Shown piece by piece: positions 45,369 to 54,765 of a stretch of 64,000 bases of DNA (within the stretch, counting starts at the first letter, position 1; every line of letters begins with the position of its first letter). The notes beneath the pieces are model-generated. The model did no database searches. It was not told the origin of the DNA and saw only the letters and a list, made by a program, of their open reading frames with translations. The stretch comes from Micromonospora sp. U21. GTDB taxonomy: Bacteria > Actinomycetota > Actinomycetes > Mycobacteriales > Micromonosporaceae. The stretch covers positions 62,001 through 126,000 of the forward strand of contig NZ_JAGPYK010000012.1 in NCBI RefSeq assembly GCF_018070045.1, given 5' to 3'. A program made the translations under genes and the position numbers.

Positions 45369-46634
45369 TTGACCGCACCGTCCGCCGCGGCGGATGCCCG
45401 GCTGGTCGAGGAGGCCCCCAAGGACACCGGCCACCGCCGGTCACCGTACGAGCGCGACCGCGCCCGGGTGCTGCACTCCGCGGCGTTCCGGCGGCTGGCC
45501 ACCAAGACGCAGGTGCACACCGCCGGCACCGACGACTTCCTGCGCACCCGGCTGACCCACTCGCTGGAGGTCGCCCAGATCGCCCGGGAAATGGGCGCCC
45601 GGCTGGGCTGCGACCCTGACGTGGTGGACGTCGCCGGGCTCGCCCACGACCTCGGGCACCCGCCGTTCGGGCACAACGGCGAGGCGGCGCTGGACCTGCT
45701 CGCCACGCCCTGCGGCGGCTTCGAGGGCAACGCGCAGACGCTGCGGGTGCTGACCCGGCTGGAGGCGAAGGTGCTCGCCCCGGACGGCTCGTCCGCCGGG
45801 CTGAACCTGACCCGCGCGTCGCTCGACGCCATCGGCAAGTACCCCTGGCCGCGCCGGCCCGGCCAGCGGAAGTTCGGGGTGTACGCCGACGACGTGCCGG
45901 TCTTCGACTGGATCCGGGCCGGCGCGCCCGGCGACCGGCGTTGCCTGGAGGCGCAGGTGATGGACTGGGCCGACGACGTCGCGTACTCGGTGCACGACGT
46001 GGAGGACGGCATCCACGGCGGGTACGTGTCGCTGCGCCCGCTGCTCGCCGACGCCGACGAGCGGGCCGCCCTCTGCGCCGACGTGGCGGCCACCTACTCC
46101 GGGGAGTCCCCGGCCGACCTGGCCGAGGTGCTGGTCGAGCTGCTGGCGGACCCGCTGCTGGCCCCGCTCGCCGGGTACGACGGCAGCCACCGTGCGCAGG
46201 CCGCGTTGAAGTCCACCACCAGCGGACTGACCGGTCGGTTCGTCTCCGCGGCGGTGGCCGCCACCGAGGAGCGGTTCGGCCCCGGCCCGCACCGCCGCTA
46301 CGCGGCCGACCTGGTGGTGCCGCGCCTGGTCCGGGCCCACTGCGCCCTGCTCAAGGGCATCGCGCTGCGCTACGTGATGCGTCGCCCCGGCTTCCGGGGC
46401 CGCTACGAGCGGCAGCGGACGATGCTGGCCGAGCTGGTGGCCGCGCTGGTCCGGCGGGCGCCGGACGGGCTCGATCCGGTCTTCGCCCCGCTGTGGCGGA
46501 CCGCGCCGGACGACGCCGCCCGGCTGCGGGTCGTGATCGACCAGGTCGCCTCGCTCACCGACCCGGCGGCGGTGACCTGGCACACCCGTCTGGTCGGCGG
46601 CAACGCACCGCCGACGGGGGACGGCAAAGATTAG
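45369..46634 (+). CDS. dgt: Deoxyguanosinetriphosphate triphosphohydrolase family protein
   Basis: 421 aa. An HD-domain enzyme that hydrolyses dNTPs to deoxynucleoside and triphosphate. The HD residues lie in THSLEVAQIAREMG and GLAHDLGHPPFGHNGE; RRLATKTQVHTAG and the SVHDVEDGIHGGYV stretch are also typical. The TTG at 45369, after GCGAGGAGTGACCGG, begins where the conserved part begins; upstream the frame only reads the tandem repeat. From memory dgt lies beside dnaG in M. tuberculosis too (Rv2344c/Rv2343c). The stop is inside an iron box. Confidence 0.93.
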   Translation: MTAPSAAADARLVEEAPKDTGHRRSPYERDRARVLHSAAFRRLATKTQVHTAGTDDFLRTRLTHSLEVAQIAREMGARLGCDPDVVDVAGLAHDLGHPPFGHNGEAALDLLATPCGGFEGNAQTLRVLTRLEAKVLAPDGSSAGLNLTRASLDAIGKYPWPRRPGQRKFGVYADDVPVFDWIRAGAPGDRRCLEAQVMDWADDVAYSVHDVEDGIHGGYVSLRPLLADADERAALCADVAATYSGESPADLAEVLVELLADPLLAPLAGYDGSHRAQAALKSTTSGLTGRFVSAAVAATEERFGPGPHRRYAADLVVPRLVRAHCALLKGIALRYVMRRPGFRGRYERQRTMLAELVAALVRRAPDGLDPVFAPLWRTAPDDAARLRVVIDQVASLTDPAAVTWHTRLVGGNAPPTGDGKD

Positions 46635-46644
46635 GCTAGCCTAA
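46631..46644 (+). promoter_or_regulatory. Iron box (IdeR/DmdR operator) overlapping -10 of SIP gene
   Basis: Perfect 14-bp palindrome TTAGGCTAGCCTAA, matching the core of the IdeR/DtxR consensus (TTAGGTTAGGCTAACCTAA). It contains TAGCCT (46637-46642), a TAnnnT -10 hexamer 7 nt before the ATG at 46650. Binding of Fe-loaded repressor would cover the -10 box. The left part overlaps the dgt stop codon. Confidence 0.88.
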
Positions 46645-46649
46645 GTGGC

Positions 46650-47480
46650 ATGACGGAACGCCCCAGGAACGTCACCTCGGTCCGGGTGCTGCGCACCGAG
46701 CGGCCCACACCGCACCTCATCCGGCTCGTCCTCGGCGGGGACGGGCTGGCCGCCCTGCCGGTGGGCGAGTTCACCGACCATTACATCAAGGTGGTGTTCC
46801 CGCCGCCCGGCGTCGCGTACCCGGAGCCGCTGGACCTCGCCGCGATCCGCCGGGACCTGCCCCGGGAGCAGTGGCCCCGGCTGCGGGCGTACACCGTGCG
46901 GCGCTGGGACCCGCTCGCCGAGGAGTTGACCGTCGACGTGGTGCACCACGGTGACGAGGGGCTGGCCGGGCCGTGGGCCGCCGCGCTGCGTCCGGGCGAT
47001 CCGGTGCACTTCGTCGGCCCGGGTGGGGCGTACGCCCCGAGCCCGGACGCGGACTGGCACCTGCTGGTCGGCGACGAGAGCGCGCTGCCGGCGATCGGCG
47101 CCGCCCTGGAACGGCTGCCGCTGGGCGCACCGGCCCACGTCTTCGTGGAGATCGCCGACCCGGCGGAGGAGCAGAAACTGCTCAGCCCGGGCGCGGTCCA
47201 GCTCACCTGGCTGCACCGCGGCGAGCGCCCGGTGGGCGCCGCGCTGGTGGATGCGGTACGGGAGCTGGAGTTCCCGCCGGGACAGGTGCACGCCTTCGTC
47301 CACGGCGAGGCGACCTTCGTCCGGGAGCTGCGCCGGCTGCTGCGCGCCGAGCGTGGGGTGCCCGCCGACCGGCTCTCCATCTCCGGCTACTGGCGGCGCG
47401 GCATGGACGATGAGGGCTGGCGCTCGACCAAGGCCGACTGGAACCGGCAGGTGGCTGCCGAGGAGGCCCCGGCCGCCTGA
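46650..47480 (+). CDS. Siderophore-interacting protein (ferric-siderophore reductase)
   Basis: 276 aa. SIP/ViuB family: reduces ferric siderophores in the cytoplasm with NAD(P)H and FAD. FAD-binding part with LRAYTVRRWDPLAEELTVDVVHHGDEG (R-x-Y-T-V-R motif) and GPAAWAAALRPGD-type segment, then LLVGDESALPAIGAALE for the nicotinamide side and the ending RRGMDDEGWRSTKADW. Probably leaderless and iron-repressed through the iron box upstream. Confidence 0.94.
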   Translation: MTERPRNVTSVRVLRTERPTPHLIRLVLGGDGLAALPVGEFTDHYIKVVFPPPGVAYPEPLDLAAIRRDLPREQWPRLRAYTVRRWDPLAEELTVDVVHHGDEGLAGPWAAALRPGDPVHFVGPGGAYAPSPDADWHLLVGDESALPAIGAALERLPLGAPAHVFVEIADPAEEQKLLSPGAVQLTWLHRGERPVGAALVDAVRELEFPPGQVHAFVHGEATFVRELRRLLRAERGVPADRLSISGYWRRGMDDEGWRSTKADWNRQVAAEEAPAA

Positions 47481-47486
47481 GCACGG

Positions 47487-47705
47487 TCAGCCACCGGACC
47501 GGCGGTCGCACTCCTCGCGGACCGCGGTGAGTCGCCGGTTGAGCAGCACGGCGTACCCGACGATCGCCGCGGCGATCAGGAACAGCCGGCAGCGGCCGCC
47601 GCCACACCGGCGTCCCCCGGCCGGCGCGTCGTCGGTGCGGCAGGGCAGGATGTACGGCGAGGGGGTGACGCATGGCTGGGCGGATCCGGGACGAGGACAT
47701 CGCAC
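47487..47705 (-). CDS. Possible small membrane protein
   Basis: 72 aa if the ATG at 47705 is used. The C-terminal part (LFLIAAAIVGYAVLLNRRLTAVREECDRRS) looks like a real membrane helix plus charged tail. The N-terminal half is low-complexity, there is no good ribosome binding site, and the start would lie inside dnaG. A shorter product from a non-standard start cannot be excluded. Confidence 0.3.
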   Translation of the reverse strand: MRCPRPGSAQPCVTPSPYILPCRTDDAPAGGRRCGGGRCRLFLIAAAIVGYAVLLNRRLTAVREECDRRSGG

Positions 47706-49567
47706 TGGTCCGGGAACGCACCTCGATCGGGGATGTGATCTCCGAGACGGTCACCCTGAAGTCCGCCGGCGGCGGCAATCTCAAGGGCCTGTGCCCGTTC
47801 CACGACGAGAAGAGCGCGTCGTTCAACGTCTCCCCGGCCCGCAACGTCTGGTACTGCTTCGGCTGCGGGGCCGGCGGCGACGCGATCAAGTTCCTGATGG
47901 ACGCCGAGCACCTCAGCTTCGTCGAGTCCGTCGAGCGGCTGGCTGGCCGCGCCGGCATCCAGCTGCGCTACGTGGAGGACGACAAGGGCACCCCGCGCCC
48001 CCGCCCGCAGCAGGGCCAGCGCCAGCGCCTGGTGGCCGCGCACGCCGCCGCGGTCGAGTTCTACCGGGCGCAGCTCAGCACCGCCGGCGCCCGGCCGGCG
48101 CGGGAGTTCCTGGCCCAGCGCGGTTTCGACCGGGCCGCCGCCGAGCGCTACGGCTGCGGCTTCGCGCCGGAGGGCTGGGACCTGCTCACCAAACACCTTC
48201 GCCAACAGGGTTTCAGCCACCAGGAGCTGGTCACCGCCGGATTGTCCAGGGAGTCCCGCTCCGGCACCCTGATCGACCGGTTCCGCCGCCGGCTGCTCTG
48301 GCCGATCCGCGACCTCGCCGGTGACGTGATCGGCTTCGGCGCGCGCAAGCTCTTCGATGACGACGACGGCCCGAAGTACCTGAACACCCCCGAGACGCCG
48401 ATCTACAAGAAGTCGCACGTGCTCTACGGCATCGACCAGGCCAAGCGGGAGATCGCCAAGCAGGGTCGGGCGGTGATCGTCGAGGGTTACACCGACGTGA
48501 TGGCCTGCCACCTGGCCGGCGTGACCACGGCGGTGGCGACCTGCGGCACCGCGTTCGGCGCGGACCACATCGGGGTGCTGCGCCGGCTCCTGCTGGACAC
48601 CGACTCGGTGGCCGGGGAGATCATCTTCACCTTCGACGGCGATGCCGCCGGGCAGAAGGCGGCGCTGCGCGCCTTCTCCGACGACCAACGGTTCGTGGGC
48701 CGGACGTTCATCGCGGTCAGCCCGGACAACATGGACCCGTGCGACCTGCGGCTGGCCAAGGGCGACCTGGCGGTCCGCGACCTGGTTGCCCGGCGCGAGC
48801 CGCTGGTCGACTTCGCGCTGCGGCACGTGATCAGCCGGTACGACCTGGACACCGTCGACGGCCGGGTCGAGGCGATGCGAAGGGCCGCGCCACTGGTCGC
48901 GCAGCTCAAGGACCGGGAGAAGCGCCCGGAGTACGTCCGCAAACTCGCCATGGACCTCGGCATGGAGATCGAGCCGGTGCAGCGGGCGGTGCTCGCCGCC
49001 GCGTCCGCCCCGCCGCCCGCCGCCCGGGACGCCGCATCCCCGGCCCGCCCCGTCCCGGCCCGCCCCGTCCCGGCCCGCTCCGAGCCGGCGGTGGACAGCC
49101 CGCAGTCGATGGTCGAGCGGGAGGCGTTGAAGCTCGCCCTCCAGCAGCCGGTGCTGGCCGGGCCGATGTTCGACGCGGTCGAGGCCACCGAATACCGCCA
49201 CCCGGTGCACGTCGCGGTGCGAACGGCCATCGCGGCGGCCGGTGGTGCCGCGTCGGCGACCGGCGGCGCGGTCTGGATCGAGTCGGTCCGCGACGCCTGC
49301 GAGGACCTGGCGGCCGCGGCGCTGGTCGGTGAGTTGGCCGTCGAACCACTGCGGATCGACGGCGAACCGGACCCGCGCTACGTGTCGATCACCATGGCCC
49401 GGGTGCAGTTCGGGTCGGTGACCGCCCGGGTCCGGGACCTCAAGTCACGCATCCAGCGGATCAACCCGGTCAACAACAAGGACGAGTACTTCGCCGCGTT
49501 CGGTGAGCTGCTGTCCCTGGAGCAGCACGCCCGGGCGCTGCGCGAGCAGGCTGCGGGAGGCCTCTAG
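47672..49567 (+). CDS. dnaG: DNA primase DnaG
   Basis: 631 aa. It makes RNA primers at the replication fork. The N-terminal CHC2 zinc ribbon has C41, H44, C62 and C65 (CPFHDEKSASF, YCFGCGAGGD). The TOPRIM core has the Glu in VEGYTDVMACH and the DxD-like FTFDGDAAGQKAAL. The C-terminal DnaB-binding helical domain follows a linker with a 15-bp triplicated stretch encoding (PVPAR)n. ATG with GAGGGGGTGACGC upstream. Confidence 0.97.
   Translation: MAGRIRDEDIALVRERTSIGDVISETVTLKSAGGGNLKGLCPFHDEKSASFNVSPARNVWYCFGCGAGGDAIKFLMDAEHLSFVESVERLAGRAGIQLRYVEDDKGTPRPRPQQGQRQRLVAAHAAAVEFYRAQLSTAGARPAREFLAQRGFDRAAAERYGCGFAPEGWDLLTKHLRQQGFSHQELVTAGLSRESRSGTLIDRFRRRLLWPIRDLAGDVIGFGARKLFDDDDGPKYLNTPETPIYKKSHVLYGIDQAKREIAKQGRAVIVEGYTDVMACHLAGVTTAVATCGTAFGADHIGVLRRLLLDTDSVAGEIIFTFDGDAAGQKAALRAFSDDQRFVGRTFIAVSPDNMDPCDLRLAKGDLAVRDLVARREPLVDFALRHVISRYDLDTVDGRVEAMRRAAPLVAQLKDREKRPEYVRKLAMDLGMEIEPVQRAVLAAASAPPPAARDAASPARPVPARPVPARSEPAVDSPQSMVEREALKLALQQPVLAGPMFDAVEATEYRHPVHVAVRTAIAAAGGAASATGGAVWIESVRDACEDLAAAALVGELAVEPLRIDGEPDPRYVSITMARVQFGSVTARVRDLKSRIQRINPVNNKDEYFAAFGELLSLEQHARALREQAAGGL
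49038..49082 (+). repeat. 15-bp triplicate in the dnaG linker
   Basis: Three units of TCCCGGCCCGCCCCG (the first with one extra C, the last with a change) encode the Pro/Ala/Arg-rich linker PARPVPARPVPARSEP between the TOPRIM and helicase-binding domains. In frame, so copy-number change would only alter linker length. Confidence 0.75.
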
Positions 49568-50110
49568 ATGGGACTGTTCAGCCGCAAGCCGAAGCTGCCG
49601 CCGGCCGATCGGCCGCCGCTGACCGCCGACGAGCGGGTGCTGGCCTGGGCGGCGGCGGGCAACGGCGAGGGCGACGGGGTGGTGGTGGCCAGCAACCTCG
49701 GGTTGTGGCTGCCCGGCCGGGGGCACCGGCTCGGCTGGCACGCCATCCTCAAGGCGGTCTGGTCCGGCCGGGAGCTGACCGTGACGCCCGCCGAGACCCT
49801 CGCCGAACGCGACGGCTACACGGTGGTCGTCGACGGCCCGGCCGAGACCTACCTGCTGCTCGACCCGGGTGAGCTGCCGCACCAGGTGCGGGCCCGGGTG
49901 ACCCGCTCGGTCGCGTACACGGAGCACCATCCGGTGCCCGGCGGCGCGGCCCGGGTCGCGGCCCGGCGGGTGGCCGGGGTGGACGGTCTGACCTGGACCG
50001 TCCGCCTCGACCCCGGCACCGCGCCGGACAACGAGGACCTGATCGCCGAGACCGACCGCCTGGTCACCACCGCCCGCGCCGCCACCGCACCGTCGAGCAC
50101 GTTGATCTAG
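49568..50110 (+). CDS. Conserved-looking protein of unknown function
   Basis: 180 aa, soluble. It begins MGLFSRKPKLPPADRPPL and has a beta-rich pattern (GVVVASNLGLWLPGRGHRLGWHAILKAVWSGRELTV), like small actinobacterial proteins that follow dnaG. ATG 1 nt after the dnaG stop with GGGAGGC upstream, so it is clearly co-translated with dnaG. No function known. Its stop codon is inside a long hairpin. Confidence 0.85.
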   Translation: MGLFSRKPKLPPADRPPLTADERVLAWAAAGNGEGDGVVVASNLGLWLPGRGHRLGWHAILKAVWSGRELTVTPAETLAERDGYTVVVDGPAETYLLLDPGELPHQVRARVTRSVAYTEHHPVPGGAARVAARRVAGVDGLTWTVRLDPGTAPDNEDLIAETDRLVTTARAATAPSSTLI

Positions 50111-50162
50111 GGCATATCGTCGTGAGTGGATCTCCATTGGCGACGATATGCCCTAGATCAAC
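50101..50162. terminator. Long perfect hairpin between convergent genes
   Basis: Perfectly complementary 22-nt arms (50101-50122 and 50141-50162, GTTGATCTAGGGC... on the left) with an 18-nt loop. It contains the stop codon of the dnaG-linked gene and ends before the TAXI gene, so it could stop transcripts from both strands. No sequence similarity to the 20155-20214 hairpin, but the same design (21-22 bp arms, 18-nt loop). Confidence 0.7.
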
Positions 50163-50186
50163 GGGGCGGGGCGGGGCGGGGCGGGG
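50163..50186 (+). repeat. (GGGGC)4GGGG tract, G-quadruplex candidate
   Basis: Five runs of four G separated by single C, directly between the long hairpin and the stop codon of the minus-strand TAXI gene. With one-nt loops it satisfies the strictest G-quadruplex pattern on the plus strand. Confidence 0.9.
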
Positions 50187-51206
50187 TTAGGGTGCGTTTA
50201 GGTCCTCCAGCGCCTTGGCGGCACCGCGGTGCAGCGGGACCGGCTCGGTCTTGCGGGCGTTCTCCAGGGAGATGCCCTTGGCCGCCGGGTTCGCCTGGGC
50301 CAGGGCGTCCCGCTTGTCGAACACCGTCCGGGTGATCGCGCAGGCGACGTTGGCGTCCAGGTCCTTGCGGACCAGCAGCACGTTCGGCACGACGATCGTC
50401 GGGGTGTCCGCCGCCGTCCGGTACGCGTCCCGGCCGATCGTCCCGGCCTGGTAGGCGGGGCTCAACTCGTTCATCTTCGGCAGCAGGGGCGCGATGTCGA
50501 TGAACTTCACCGTGTCGCCGGCGGTGGTGAACAGGTCGGTCAGGCCGCCGGTGGGCAGGCCACCGGACCAGAAGAAGCCGTCGATGCTGCCGTCCTTGAT
50601 GCCCTCGACCGTCTTGGTCAGGTCGAGGCGCTGCGCCCGGATGTCCTTGGCCGGATCGAGGCCAGCGGCCTCCAGCAGCCGGTTGGCGATCACCTCCGTG
50701 CCGGACTTCGGCGAGCCGGTGGAGATCCGCTTGCCCCGCATGTCGGCCACCGAGCCGATCTGAGCGTCGTTGCGGACCACGACCTGGGTGTAGTTGTCGT
50801 AGATGCGCGCGAGCGCCTCGACCGGCTGCGGCACGGTGAAGCTGCCCTTGCCCTGCACCGCGTTGACCGCCGTGTCGAAGAGGGAGAACGCCACATCGTA
50901 CTGGCCGCTGACCAGCTGCTCGACGTTCTGCACCGAGGCGCCGGTCTCCGCGGCGGTGCCGGTGAGCTTGCCACCGGTCGCCCCGGACAGCTGCCCGGCC
51001 AGGGCGTTGCCGACCACGTAGTAGACGCCGGTCGCGTTTCCGGTGGCGATGCCCACCCGGGTCTCCTGGCTCACCGCACAGGTGACCTCACTGGCCGCGT
51101 CGTCCTTGGCCGCGCCGCCCTGCTGGCCCCCGCAACCCGCCGCGCCGACCGCGACGAGAGCCACCACACTCAGGCCCGCAACGAGCCGTACGTCGATTCG
51201 TCTCAC
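50187..51206 (-). CDS. TAXI family TRAP transporter solute-binding lipoprotein
   Basis: 339 aa. A signal peptide with lipobox VGAAGC precedes the TAXI domain: VGIATGNATGVYYVVGNALAGQL, TGASVQNVEQLVSGQYDVAF and the RISTGSPKSGTEVIANRLLEAAGL stretch. TAXI proteins bind glutamate or other organic acids for TRAP uptake; the substrate is unknown here. GTG 51206, with GGGAGGAGAAACT upstream, overlaps the permease stop by 4 nt. Confidence 0.93.
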   Translation of the reverse strand: MRRIDVRLVAGLSVVALVAVGAAGCGGQQGGAAKDDAASEVTCAVSQETRVGIATGNATGVYYVVGNALAGQLSGATGGKLTGTAAETGASVQNVEQLVSGQYDVAFSLFDTAVNAVQGKGSFTVPQPVEALARIYDNYTQVVVRNDAQIGSVADMRGKRISTGSPKSGTEVIANRLLEAAGLDPAKDIRAQRLDLTKTVEGIKDGSIDGFFWSGGLPTGGLTDLFTTAGDTVKFIDIAPLLPKMNELSPAYQAGTIGRDAYRTAADTPTIVVPNVLLVRKDLDANVACAITRTVFDKRDALAQANPAAKGISLENARKTEPVPLHRGAAKALEDLNAP

Positions 51207-53506
51207 AGTTTCTCCTCCCGGAGGTTGGCTGGTGATCCGGCTCGCGGCCCGCCGGTCCGACCGGCGGCACCGCGTCGTACGAGCACGCCCGCCACCGCGA
51301 CGGCGGCCAGCGTGGCGCCGACCGTGACCGGCACGGGTTCGAGCCAGAGCAGGGTGACGCCGGCGAATGCGCCGAGCACGCGTTCCGGGGCGCCGGCGGG
51401 GCCGACGCCGGGCAGCCAACCACCGGCGGCGACGGCGAGCACGGCCACGCTGAGCGCGGTGACCACACAGGCGAAGGCGATCCGCTGCGCGCCGCCGATG
51501 CCGAGCAGCCCGAGCCCGGTCGGCGTGATCACGAAGGCGATCGGGGTCAGGTAGGCCGGCAGGGCGTACCGCAGGGTCTGCCACATGGTCGGCACCAGCC
51601 GGCCGCCGGTGACCGCCGCGGCGGCCACCGCGGCGAGCGCGGTCGGTGGGGACACCTCGGACAGGACCGCGAAGTAGAAGACGAACATCGCCGCCGCCGG
51701 CGCCGTCACGCCCAGGTCGAGCAGCGCCGGACCGACGATCACCCAGCCGATCACGAACGAGGCGGTGACCGGCACGGCCAGGCCCAGCAGGCTCAGTGCG
51801 ACGGCCGCGAGCAGCGCGGTGAGCACCAGCACGAGGGTCGGGTCCGAGGTGACCGCCTCAGCCCCGCCGATCAGCAGCGCCGCCGCCTGCGGCCCGAGGC
51901 CGGTCTTCGTGGTGGTGGCCGTGATGATGCCGGCGGCGGCGCAGACGGCGGTCACCGCCAGCACCCCGCGTACGCCGGTGACGAGCGCGGCCCCCAGCCG
52001 GGCCGGGGTGAGCCGGTGCGCCCGGTCCAGGAAGGAGAGCGCGACCGCCAGGACGGTCGCGAAGACGACCGCCCTCGTCGCGGACACGCCGACGGCGAGA
52101 AGCACGACGATGGCGATCAGCGAGGCGAAGTGGTAGCCGAACCGGGCCAGCAGGCGCCACGGCGAGCTGACGTCGATCACCACGGGGCGTACGCCGGAGC
52201 GCCGGGCGTCGATCTCCACGGCGAGCAGGATGCCGAGGTAGTAGAGCACGGTCGGCACGGTGGCCCAGCCCAGCACCTGGAGATACGAGACGCCGAGGTA
52301 CTCGGCGATGATGAACGCCGCCGCTCCCAGGGTCGGCGGGGAGAGGATCGCGCCCACACCCGCCGCGGCGAGCATGCCGCCGGCCCGCTCCGGGGGATAG
52401 CCGGCGCGGCGCAGCAACGGCCAGGTGACCGCGCCGATGCTCACCGTCGTCGCGGCGCCGGACCCGGAGACGGTGCCAAGTAGGAAGCCGGAGGCCACCG
52501 CCGTCCGCCCGGCGGCGGTGCGCGAGCGGCGGAACGCCGCCGCGGACAGGTCGACGAAGAACCGCCCGGCTCCGGAGAGCTCCAGCACCGCGCCGTAGAT
52601 GGTGAACAGCACGATGTACGAGGCGGCCACATCCAGCGGTGTGCCGTAGAAGCCGCTGTCCGAGTTGTAGAACGCGTCGATCAGTTGGCTGAAGTCGAGC
52701 CCCGCGTGGGCGACCGGCCAGGCCTGCGGCAGCAGCCCGCCGTAGTAGCCGTAGCCGAGGAACAGCAGGCAGACCGCGGGCAGGATCCACCCGGTGGTCC
52801 GGCGGCACGCCTCCAGCAGCAGGAGCAACAGGACGGTGCCCATCACCAGGTCCATCGGCGCGAGCAGGCCCTGCCGGTCGAGGAACGCGTTGTAGCCGCC
52901 GCCGCCCGTACCGATCGAGATCGGCAGCACGGGATAGAGACAGCCGGCCACCGCGAGGGCGACCAGGGCCCAGTCCGTTGCGGTGGGTCGCACCGGTGCC
53001 GGACGTGGCAGGCCCGGCCCGACCGGTCGGTCGGTGCCGCCGGTGCGGCGCAGCCGGGCCCGCAGCCGGGCTGCCAGCCGCAGGTCGGCCGGGTAGACCA
53101 GAAAGACCAGCGGCAGTACGCCCGCCAGGAAGAAGATCAGGTAGTACTTGCTGCCCTGCGCCAGCGGGCGGAACACCTGCCATAGGGCGAGCCCGCCGAC
53201 CGCCAGCGTCGCCGCGGTGAGCAGCAGACCGGCCGGCCCGGACAACACCCGCCCCGGCTTCTCGTCCTCGAACTGGGCGGCCAGGTCCCGCGTCGCCCGT
53301 TCGGCGTCGACGCGGGCGTCGTCGTCGGCCTGCCCCGCCTGCTCGGCGCTGCCGGCCGGGCCGGGCGCGCCGGCCTCGGCCGCTCTTGGTCGGGGTGGTG
53401 CGCCGCCGTCGCCCGGTGCGGGCTCGTCGGCGGGGGAGTTGGCCGGCTGTGCGGGTGGCGGCGAACCGTCGGGCGAACGGGTGGGCGACACGAGGGGACG
53501 ATACAC
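51203..53506 (-). CDS. TRAP transporter fused permease (4TM + 12TM)
   Basis: About 767 aa. After a disordered Pro/Ala/Glu-rich N-terminus (about 100 residues), many membrane segments follow, fusing the small DctQ-like and large DctM-like TRAP subunits, as is usual with TAXI binding proteins. Typical segments are GFLLGTVSGSGAATTVSIGAVTWPLL and AGVGAILSPPTLGAAAFIIAEYLGVSYLQV. The start is uncertain: GTG 53506 or GTG 53491, neither with a good ribosome binding site. First gene of a two-gene operon. Confidence 0.92.
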   Translation of the reverse strand: MYRPLVSPTRSPDGSPPPAQPANSPADEPAPGDGGAPPRPRAAEAGAPGPAGSAEQAGQADDDARVDAERATRDLAAQFEDEKPGRVLSGPAGLLLTAATLAVGGLALWQVFRPLAQGSKYYLIFFLAGVLPLVFLVYPADLRLAARLRARLRRTGGTDRPVGPGLPRPAPVRPTATDWALVALAVAGCLYPVLPISIGTGGGGYNAFLDRQGLLAPMDLVMGTVLLLLLLEACRRTTGWILPAVCLLFLGYGYYGGLLPQAWPVAHAGLDFSQLIDAFYNSDSGFYGTPLDVAASYIVLFTIYGAVLELSGAGRFFVDLSAAAFRRSRTAAGRTAVASGFLLGTVSGSGAATTVSIGAVTWPLLRRAGYPPERAGGMLAAAGVGAILSPPTLGAAAFIIAEYLGVSYLQVLGWATVPTVLYYLGILLAVEIDARRSGVRPVVIDVSSPWRLLARFGYHFASLIAIVVLLAVGVSATRAVVFATVLAVALSFLDRAHRLTPARLGAALVTGVRGVLAVTAVCAAAGIITATTTKTGLGPQAAALLIGGAEAVTSDPTLVLVLTALLAAVALSLLGLAVPVTASFVIGWVIVGPALLDLGVTAPAAAMFVFYFAVLSEVSPPTALAAVAAAAVTGGRLVPTMWQTLRYALPAYLTPIAFVITPTGLGLLGIGGAQRIAFACVVTALSVAVLAVAAGGWLPGVGPAGAPERVLGAFAGVTLLWLEPVPVTVGATLAAVAVAGVLVRRGAAGRTGGPRAGSPANLREEKL

Positions 53507-53620
53507 GTCGATCCACTGGACGGTGGGGCATCGACAGGGCGTTTCGTCGCGGTGCGATCGGGGTCCGCACCGTCCCGCCCCCTGGTGGAATTTGCCTGGA
53601 GAGCTGTCGGACCCGGCGGC

Positions 53621-53626
53621 TAGGGT
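53621..53626 (+). promoter_or_regulatory. Putative -10 box (TAGGGT), leaderless promoter of ABC ATPase
   Basis: A TAnnnT hexamer 6 nt before the GTG at 53633, with no ribosome binding site. Confidence 0.45.
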
Positions 53627-53632
53627 CGGGCG

Positions 53633-54565
<933 letters not shown>

Positions 54566-54576
54566 CGGTCGCCGGC

Positions 54577-54639
54577 CGATCGCTGGCGGTTCAGCAGCAA
54601 CCTTCCCGGCGTGTCGAGCTGCTGAGCCGCCAACGATCG
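54577..54639 (+). terminator. Hairpin after the ABC ATPase gene
   Basis: 21-nt arms (54577-54597 and 54619-54639; CGATCG(C/T)TGGCGG... type) with one mismatch and one G-U pair, 21-nt loop, 11 nt after the stop. Long-stem design like the two perfect hairpins in the window. Confidence 0.6.
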
Positions 54640-54765
54640 CAGGTCGGTGGGCTGGGGCGGGGAGGCTGCGCCGTGAGCGGGGAGTGCGGCCGTAGCTGAT
54701 CATGCGTAGCATCGGCGGGCCCGGTCAACGCGCCCGCCCGACCGAGAGTCGACCACGGGGGTTTC

